Positions 59,447 through 64,000 of a DNA stretch of 64,000 bases are shown here, one piece after another. Numbering within the stretch: the first letter of the stretch is position 1; each line of letters opens with the position of its first letter. Origin of the DNA: Streptomyces omiyaensis (GTDB lineage: Bacteria > Actinomycetota > Actinomycetes > Streptomycetales > Streptomycetaceae). Below the pieces are notes generated by a model that was not told where the DNA came from, ran no database searches, and saw nothing but the letters and a program-made list of their open reading frames with translations. The stretch is taken from assembly GCF_014650895.1 (NCBI RefSeq), contig NZ_BMVV01000015.1, forward strand, positions 144,495 through 208,494, given 5' to 3'. The translations under genes were made by a program, and so were the position numbers.

Positions 59447-59963
59447 CCCGCTCATCGGCATCGCCATGGGGTCCGACTCCGACTGGACCGTCATGGAGGC
59501 CGCCGCCCAGGCGCTGGACGAGTTCGAGATCCCGTACGAGGTGAACGTCCTCTCCGCGCACCGGATGCCGCGCGAGATGATCGCGTACGGCGAGCAGGCG
59601 GCCGGCCGGGGCCTCAGGGCGATCGTGGCCGGCGCCGGCGGCGCCGCCCACCTCCCGGGCATGCTCGCCTCCGTCACCCCGCTCCCCGTCGTCGGCGTCC
59701 CGGTGCCGCTGAAGTACCTCGACGGCATGGACTCGCTGCTCTCCATCGTGCAGATGCCGGCCGGCATCCCGGTCGCCACCGTCTCCGTCGCCGGCGCGCG
59801 CAACGCGGGCCTGCTCGCCGCCCGGATCATCGCCGCCTCCGACCCCGAGCTCCGGGCCCGCATGGAGGAGTTCCTCCAGGACCTCAACGCCCAGGCCACC
59901 GAGAAGGGCAAGCGGCTCCGCGCCAAGGTCGAGGGCACCGAGTCCTTCGGGTTCGCCCGGTGA
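59439..59963 (+). CDS. purE: N5-carboxyaminoimidazole ribonucleotide mutase
   Basis: PurE rearranges the PurK product to carboxyaminoimidazole ribonucleotide. The 174-residue class I protein contains IGIAMGSDSDWTVMEAAAQAL, NVLSAHRMPREM with the catalytic His, IVAGAGGAAHLPGMLAS and PAGIPVATVSVAGARNAGLLAARI. It uses a rare TTG start at 59439, inside the end of purK, consistent with translational coupling. Its stop codon overlaps the dipeptidase GTG. Confidence 0.96.
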   Translation: MSNPLIGIAMGSDSDWTVMEAAAQALDEFEIPYEVNVLSAHRMPREMIAYGEQAAGRGLRAIVAGAGGAAHLPGMLASVTPLPVVGVPVPLKYLDGMDSLLSIVQMPAGIPVATVSVAGARNAGLLAARIIAASDPELRARMEEFLQDLNAQATEKGKRLRAKVEGTESFGFAR

Positions 59964-61156
59964 GCGCGGCCGAGCGGCTCGCCGAGGCCCGTGCCCTGCT
60001 CGCGGAGGCGCCCGTCGCCGACGGGCACAACGACCTCCCGTGGGCCCTGCGCGAGCAGTGCGGCTACGACCTCGACAAGCTCGACATCGCGGGCGACCGC
60101 TCGGCCACCCTCCACACCGACCTCGCCCGGCTCCGCGCCGGCGGGGTCGGTGCCCAGTTCTGGTCGGTCTACGTGCCGGGCCGGTTCGCCGGCGACCACG
60201 CGGTGAGCGCCACCCTGGAGCAGATCGACGCCGTCGACCGGCTGGTCGAGCGGTACGCGGCCGACCTCGCCCCCGCCCGCACCGCCGACGACGTCGTCAA
60301 GGCCCGCGCGGAAGGCCGGATCGCCTCCCTCAAGGGCGCCGAGGGCGGCCACTCGATCGACAACTCGCTGGCCACCCTGCGCGCCCTGCACACCCTCGGC
60401 GTGCGGTACATGACCCTCACGCACAACGAGAACAACGACTGGGCCGACTCCGCCACCGACGAGCCCCGGCACGGCGGCCTCACCGCCTTCGGCCGGGCCG
60501 TCGTCCGCGAGATGAACCGCTGCGGCATGCTCGTCGACCTCTCGCACGTCGCCGACGGCACCATGCGCGACGCCCTCGACGCCTCCGTCGCGCCGGTGAT
60601 CTTCTCGCACTCCTCCTCCCGCGCGGTCTGCGACCACCCGAGGAACGTCCCGGACGACGTCCTGGAGCGGCTGCCCGGCAACGGCGGCGTGGCGATGGCC
60701 ACCTTCGTCCCGAAGTTCATCCTCCCCGCGGCCGTCGAGTGGACCCTGCGCGCCGACGCCAACCTCCGCGCCCACGGCCTGCACCACCTCGACACCACCC
60801 CGCGGGCGAGGGAGATCCACGCCGCCTTCGCCCAGGAGCACCCGCGGCCGATCGCCACCGCCGCCACCGTCGCCGACCACCTCGACCACATGCGCGAGGT
60901 CGCCGGCGTCGACCACATCGGCATCGGCGGCGACTACGACGGCACCGCCTTCACCCCGGCCGGTCTCGACGACGTCGCCGGCTACCCCCACCTGATCGCG
61001 GAGCTCCTGCACCGCGGCTGGTCCCGCGCCGACCTGGCCAAGCTGACGTGGTCGAACGCGCTCCGCGTCCTGCGCGACGCGGAGGACACCGCCCGCGACC
61101 TGGCCGCCCGCACGGCCCCGTCGCACGCGACGATCGCGCAGCTCGACGGGGCCTGA
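59960..61156 (+). CDS. M19-family membrane-dipeptidase homologue (active form)
   Basis: This 398-residue zinc peptidase is related to renal dipeptidase and cleaves dipeptides including those with D-residues. The metal ligands are all present: His23 and Asp25 in DGHNDLPW, Glu128 in KGAEGGHS, His196 in VDLSHVADG and His217 in IFSHSSSRAV. GIGGDYDG near the C-terminus is another family motif. There is no signal peptide, so it is probably cytoplasmic. GTGA overlap couples it to purE, a link without an obvious metabolic reason. A degenerate paralogue follows downstream. Confidence 0.94.
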   Translation: MSAAERLAEARALLAEAPVADGHNDLPWALREQCGYDLDKLDIAGDRSATLHTDLARLRAGGVGAQFWSVYVPGRFAGDHAVSATLEQIDAVDRLVERYAADLAPARTADDVVKARAEGRIASLKGAEGGHSIDNSLATLRALHTLGVRYMTLTHNENNDWADSATDEPRHGGLTAFGRAVVREMNRCGMLVDLSHVADGTMRDALDASVAPVIFSHSSSRAVCDHPRNVPDDVLERLPGNGGVAMATFVPKFILPAAVEWTLRADANLRAHGLHHLDTTPRAREIHAAFAQEHPRPIATAATVADHLDHMREVAGVDHIGIGGDYDGTAFTPAGLDDVAGYPHLIAELLHRGWSRADLAKLTWSNALRVLRDAEDTARDLAARTAPSHATIAQLDGA

Positions 61157-61351
61157 GCCCCCGGACCGGGAGAGGGGGATCCGGGCCACGGCGGTCCGGG
61201 CCGGCGGCCGCGCGGCGGTCCGGGTGTCGATCATCCGGTCGCGGTTCCCCTCCTCCGGGCCGGCCCCGCGGCCCCGGCCCGCACCCCGGGCCCGTCACCC
61301 GGACGGCGCAGCCCGGCGGGCCCCCGGCCGGGGCCGCTGGCACGGTGGACC

Positions 61352-61382
61352 GTACTGCCCCGCCCCTTCGGCGGGGTAGTAC
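61352..61382 (+). terminator. Hairpin between dipeptidase and its paralogue
   Basis: GTACT plus GCCCCGCC (61352-61364) pairs with GGCGGGGT plus AGTAC (61370-61382), giving 13 bp with one G-U and a CCTTC loop. It ends 33 bp before the paralogue's ATG, so it is either the terminator of the purK operon or a leader structure. Confidence 0.55.
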
Positions 61383-61415
61383 TGCATCACCGAGTTCGGA
61401 AGTGTGAGTAGTGCC

Positions 61416-62339
61416 ATGGCAGACCTAGACGACCACCCCCCCTTCTCTGCCGCCTCCGGCGCCGTCGGCGCGCTGGAACCCCCGGAGCCACCACCCCAGC
61501 CGCTCGACGAGACCGCCCGCGCCCGGGCGATCCTCGCCGCCCAGCCCGTCCTCGAAGGGCACACCGAACTCCCCGTGCTCCTCGACCCCGAGGACCTGCC
61601 GCCCGCCCGGGCCCAGGAGGCCGGCGCCCAGTTCTGGTCGCTGCACGTGGACGCGGACGACGGGGCCATCGGCACCCTGCGCCGCATCGACCTCATCCGC
61701 GCGCTCGTCGCCGCCTGCCCCGAGGACCTGCGCCTGGCGCACACCGTCTCGGAGATGGTCCACGCGCGCAACTGCGGCCGGGTCGCCGCCCTCCTCGGGC
61801 CGGTGGGCTGGACCGCGCTCGGCGGCTCCGCCGCCACCCTGCGGGCCTACCACGCCCTGGGCGTCCGGGCCGTGAACCTCACCCGCTACGACCGCTTCGC
61901 CCGCGAGGCGGTCCGGGAGATGAACCGCATCGGCCTCGCGGTGGACCTCACCGGGGCCGATCAGGACACCGTCCGCAAGGTCCTCGCCGTCACCCGGGCC
62001 CCCGCCCTGGTCACCCGGGCCGCCCCGGACGCCCTCCCGGACGACGTGCTCCGTCTCCTCGGCGAGAACGGCGCCGTCTGCATGGTCCCCGTCGGGGAGG
62101 ACCCCGCGGCCACCGCCGACCTCCTCGACCGGGTGCGCGACGGGGCCGGCCCCGGCTCCACGGGCCTCTCCCACCTGGCGGACCCGGCGGCCGGCTACGT
62201 ACCGCTCTTCGCGGAGCTGCTGCGGCGCGACTGGCCCGCCCGGGACCTGGTCGGCCTGGCCCACGGCAACGCCACCCGGGCCCTGCGCGAGACCGAGTTC
62301 CTCGCCCGCACCAACCGGATCAGGCCGGTCGCCGCCTGA
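61416..62339 (+). CDS. M19 dipeptidase-like pseudoenzyme
   Basis: This 307-residue protein aligns by eye with the upstream dipeptidase: EGHTELPVLL for DGHNDLPWAL, GAQFWSLHV for GAQFWSVYV, AVREMNRIGLAVDLTGAD for VVREMNRCGMLVDLSHVAD, and PDDVLRLLGENGAVCMV for PDDVLERLPGNGGVAMA. The metal ligands have mostly gone. The first His remains (H49) but Asp becomes Glu (E51). Glu128 becomes Val130, His196 becomes Gly180 and His217 becomes Arg201. Codon usage is normal and the frame intact, so it is a maintained gene and not decaying. It probably has a non-catalytic or changed role. ATG at 61416 is preferred to GTG 61404. Confidence 0.85.
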   Translation: MADLDDHPPFSAASGAVGALEPPEPPPQPLDETARARAILAAQPVLEGHTELPVLLDPEDLPPARAQEAGAQFWSLHVDADDGAIGTLRRIDLIRALVAACPEDLRLAHTVSEMVHARNCGRVAALLGPVGWTALGGSAATLRAYHALGVRAVNLTRYDRFAREAVREMNRIGLAVDLTGADQDTVRKVLAVTRAPALVTRAAPDALPDDVLRLLGENGAVCMVPVGEDPAATADLLDRVRDGAGPGSTGLSHLADPAAGYVPLFAELLRRDWPARDLVGLAHGNATRALRETEFLARTNRIRPVAA

Positions 62340-62366
62340 CCCGTGCGCGCACCGGATGCGCGTACC

Positions 62367-62403
62367 GGAAGGGGCGCCCCGTCCACGACGGGGCGCCCCT
62401 TCC
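62367..62403. terminator. Bidirectional terminator, 16-bp perfect stem
   Basis: Positions 62367-62382 pair exactly with 62388-62403 around a CCACG loop, between the convergent pseudoenzyme and UDP-glucose dehydrogenase genes. Confidence 0.85.
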
Positions 62404-62417
62404 CGTGTTCCGTGCCG

Positions 62418-63752
62418 TCAGGCGCGCGGGCGGCCCATCGCCCGGTACGTCCAGCCGGCCGCCCGCCACCGCTCGCCGTCCAGGGCGTTGCGCCCGTCGA
62501 GGACGACCGGGGAGGAGACGACCGCGGCCAGCTCCGCCGGGTCCAGCTCGCGGAACTCGCGCCACTCGGTCAGGTGCAGGACCACGTCCGCGCCCCGGAC
62601 GGCCTCCAGGGCCGAGTCCGCGTAGCCGAGGGTCGGGAAGACCCGGCGGGCGTTCTCCATGCCCTTGGGGTCGTAGACGGTGACCTGGCCGCCCTGGAGG
62701 TGTATCTGGCCGGCCACGTTGAGCGCGGGGGAGTCGCGGACGTCGTCCGAGTCGGGCTTGAAGGTGGCGCCGAGGACGGCGACCCGGCGGCCCAGGAAGG
62801 AGTTCCCGCCGAGCGTCTCGCGGGCCATCTCGACCATCTGGCCGCGCCGCCGCATGTTGATGGAGTCGATCTCGCGGAGGAAGGTCAGCGCCTGGTCGGC
62901 GCCGAGCTCGCCCGCGCGGGCCATGAAGGCCCGGATGTCCTTGGGCAGGCAGCCGCCGCCGAAGCCGATGCCGGCCCGCAGGAACTTGCCGCCGATCCGG
63001 TCGTCGTGGCCGATCGCCTCGGCCAGCTTGGCGACGTCGCCGCCGGCCGCCTCGCAGACCTCGGCCATCGCGTTGATGAAGGAGATCTTGGTGGCGAGGA
63101 AGGAGTTCGCGGCCGTCTTCACCAGCTCCGCGGTGGGGAAGTCGGTGACGACGAAGGGCGAGCCCTCGCCGACGGGCCCCGCGTACACCTCGCGGAGCGT
63201 CTTCTCGGCCCGCCCGCCGTCGTCGCCGGGGACGCCGACGACGATCCGGTCCGGGTGCAGGGTGTCCTGGACGGCGAAGCCCTCGCGCAGGAACTCGGGG
63301 TTCCAGGCCAGCGCCACGCCCTCCGGCAGCACCCCCGCCAGCCGCTCGGCCGAGCCGACCGGCACGGTCGACTTGCCGACGACCAGCGAGCCCTCGCGGG
63401 CGACCGGGGCGAGCGCGGCGAAGGCGGCGTCGACGTAGCTCATGTCGCAGCCGTACTCGCCGTGCTTCTGCGGGGTGTTCACGCAGACGAAGTGGACGTC
63501 GCCGAAGGCGCCGACCTCCTCCCAGGAGGTGGTGAAGCGCAGCCGGCCGCTGGAGCCCTCGATCCCGGCGACGTGCCGCGCGAGCAGCTCCTCCAGGCCG
63601 GGCTCGTACATCGGGACGCGTCCGGAGGCGAGCAGCTCGATCTTCTCCGGCACCACGTCGAGGCCGAGGACCTCGAAGCCCATCTCCGCCATGGCCGCGG
63701 CGTGGGTGGCGCCGAGGTATCCGGTGCCGATCACGGTGATCTTCAGGGCCAT
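62418..63752 (-). CDS. UDP-glucose/GDP-mannose 6-dehydrogenase family
   Basis: This 444-residue NAD-dependent enzyme oxidises a nucleotide sugar (typically UDP-glucose to UDP-glucuronate) for surface glycan synthesis. The N-terminal Rossmann fold opens KITVIGTGYLGATHAAAMAEMG. CVNTPQKHGEYGCDMSYVDAA and VVGKSTVPVGSAERL follow. The catalytic Cys (near 267) lies in GIGFGGGCLPKD, and the C-terminal UDP-binding domain contains VLGATFKPDSDDVRDSPAL. The start is ATG at 63752 with GGAG six bases away. It could supply uronic acid to the polysaccharide locus at 36-47 kb, though the two are far apart. Confidence 0.94.
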   Translation of the reverse strand: MALKITVIGTGYLGATHAAAMAEMGFEVLGLDVVPEKIELLASGRVPMYEPGLEELLARHVAGIEGSSGRLRFTTSWEEVGAFGDVHFVCVNTPQKHGEYGCDMSYVDAAFAALAPVAREGSLVVGKSTVPVGSAERLAGVLPEGVALAWNPEFLREGFAVQDTLHPDRIVVGVPGDDGGRAEKTLREVYAGPVGEGSPFVVTDFPTAELVKTAANSFLATKISFINAMAEVCEAAGGDVAKLAEAIGHDDRIGGKFLRAGIGFGGGCLPKDIRAFMARAGELGADQALTFLREIDSINMRRRGQMVEMARETLGGNSFLGRRVAVLGATFKPDSDDVRDSPALNVAGQIHLQGGQVTVYDPKGMENARRVFPTLGYADSALEAVRGADVVLHLTEWREFRELDPAELAAVVSSPVVLDGRNALDGERWRAAGWTYRAMGRPRA

Positions 63753-63844
63753 GCGGGACTCCAGGGACGTCGGGCGGAACTGCCTGCCCGAGCATAGTCG
63801 GGCCCTGACAGAGCCCCCCGTCACGCCCTACCCTTCGAGTTACT

Positions 63845-63856
63845 TAACGGTAGTTA
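63845..63856. promoter_or_regulatory. TAAC-N4-GTTA inverted repeat in the ugd/fadE divergent promoter
   Basis: TAAC (63845-63848) and GTTA (63853-63856) form a short perfect repeat in a local A/T-rich patch 23 bp before the acyl-CoA dehydrogenase start. It may be an operator or promoter element. The evidence is limited. Confidence 0.3.
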
Positions 63857-63878
63857 GCAAGCGTGGGAGTGGATGATC

Positions 63879-64000
63879 GTGGCGGGATCTGCTGATTTCG
63901 ACCTGTACCGGACCTCCGAGGAGCACGAGATGCTCCGGGAGTCGGTGCGTGCGCTGGCGGAGGCGAAGATCGCCCCGTTCGCGGCGGCGGTGGACGAGGA
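63879..64000 (+). CDS. Acyl-CoA dehydrogenase (5' part only)
   Basis: Only the first ~40 residues are visible: AGSADFDLYRTSEEHEML, then RESVRALAEAKIAPFAAAVDE. This matches the N-terminal helical domain of acyl-CoA dehydrogenases, FAD enzymes that introduce the alpha-beta double bond in fatty-acid oxidation. GTG at 63879 is nine bases after GGGAG. ATG at 63873 is also possible but poorly spaced. The flavin and catalytic Glu regions lie beyond the window. Confidence 0.8.
   Translation, partial: MAGSADFDLYRTSEEHEMLRESVRALAEAKIAPFAAAVDE

Noticed and set aside
63845..63856. KstR-type operator before the acyl-CoA dehydrogenase
   Set aside because: The AAC...GTT spacing is four rather than two bases, so it does not match the KstR motif.

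Overview
The window is a piece of a Streptomyces chromosome. The evidence is very high GC with strong G/C bias at third codon positions, frequent GTG starts, the actinomycete set of secreted Rpf proteins, a sortase-type wall-anchored cluster, and a tRNA-Leu with a UAA anticodon (bldA). From general knowledge, the gene order (P450, two rpf genes, eno, ftsB/divIC, DUF501, ppx, ndh, cfa, ABC exporter, bldA ... cystathionine beta-synthase ... hut genes ... sigI-type module ... purK/purE ... UDP-sugar dehydrogenase, acyl-CoA dehydrogenase) resembles the core chromosome of Streptomyces coelicolor and its relatives. No alignment was run.

Layout. 1-2225: a truncated flavohemoglobin-like gene divergent from a cytochrome P450, with a perfect 11-bp inverted repeat between them. 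2368-6251: two secreted resuscitation-promoting factors, the second (rpfA) behind a ydaO-type c-di-AMP riboswitch, then enolase. 6371-8317: ftsB/divIC, DUF501 and ppx. 8688-11545: type II NADH dehydrogenase and cyclopropane-fatty-acid synthase, with a Rex-like operator candidate upstream of ndh. 11615-14998: a MacB/FtsX-type ABC exporter on the minus strand. 15377-15462: bldA. 15617-19379: a Bax-inhibitor-1 family membrane protein, a TetR regulator divergent from an alpha/beta hydrolase with two clear operators, a small helical protein and a membrane-anchored protein. 19661-24882: a 101-bp tandem duplication, thiolase, SGNH esterase, cystathionine beta-synthase and a DUF4232 lipoprotein.

25120-30021 holds an RpiR regulator, a four-gene minus-strand operon of roadblock-like and PATAN/DUF4388-like proteins with no GTPase or kinase, a SRPBCC protein and a fold-III PLP decarboxylase. 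30215-35687 is the histidine catabolic operon hutU - M20 amidohydrolase - hutF - hutI. 36698-47015 looks like a cell-surface polysaccharide locus: acyltransferase, glycosyltransferase, deacetylase, large membrane protein and GH26 hydrolase on the plus strand, converging with a flippase and an aminotransferase-fold protein on the minus strand.

47209-49188 is a SigB/SigF-type sigma factor divergent from a STAS antagonist and an RsbW-like anti-sigma kinase. 49319-53185 is a four-gene, translationally coupled cluster of secreted beta-rich proteins, two ending in sortase-like signals. Next come a POT peptide transporter, an OmpR/histidine-kinase pair separated by a repeat-rich spacer, GtrA, purK-purE, an M19 dipeptidase, an M19 paralogue that has lost most zinc ligands, UDP-glucose 6-dehydrogenase and the start of an acyl-CoA dehydrogenase.

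Themes are dormancy and development (rpf, bldA, sigma module), cell-envelope and surface chemistry, and primary metabolism (histidine, purine, sulfur amino acids, respiration). The strongest candidates for undescribed biology are the GTPase-less roadblock/PATAN operon, the zinc-ligand-depleted M19 pseudoenzyme, and the four-gene wall-protein cluster. Nearly every convergent gene pair is separated by a long perfect hairpin terminator.
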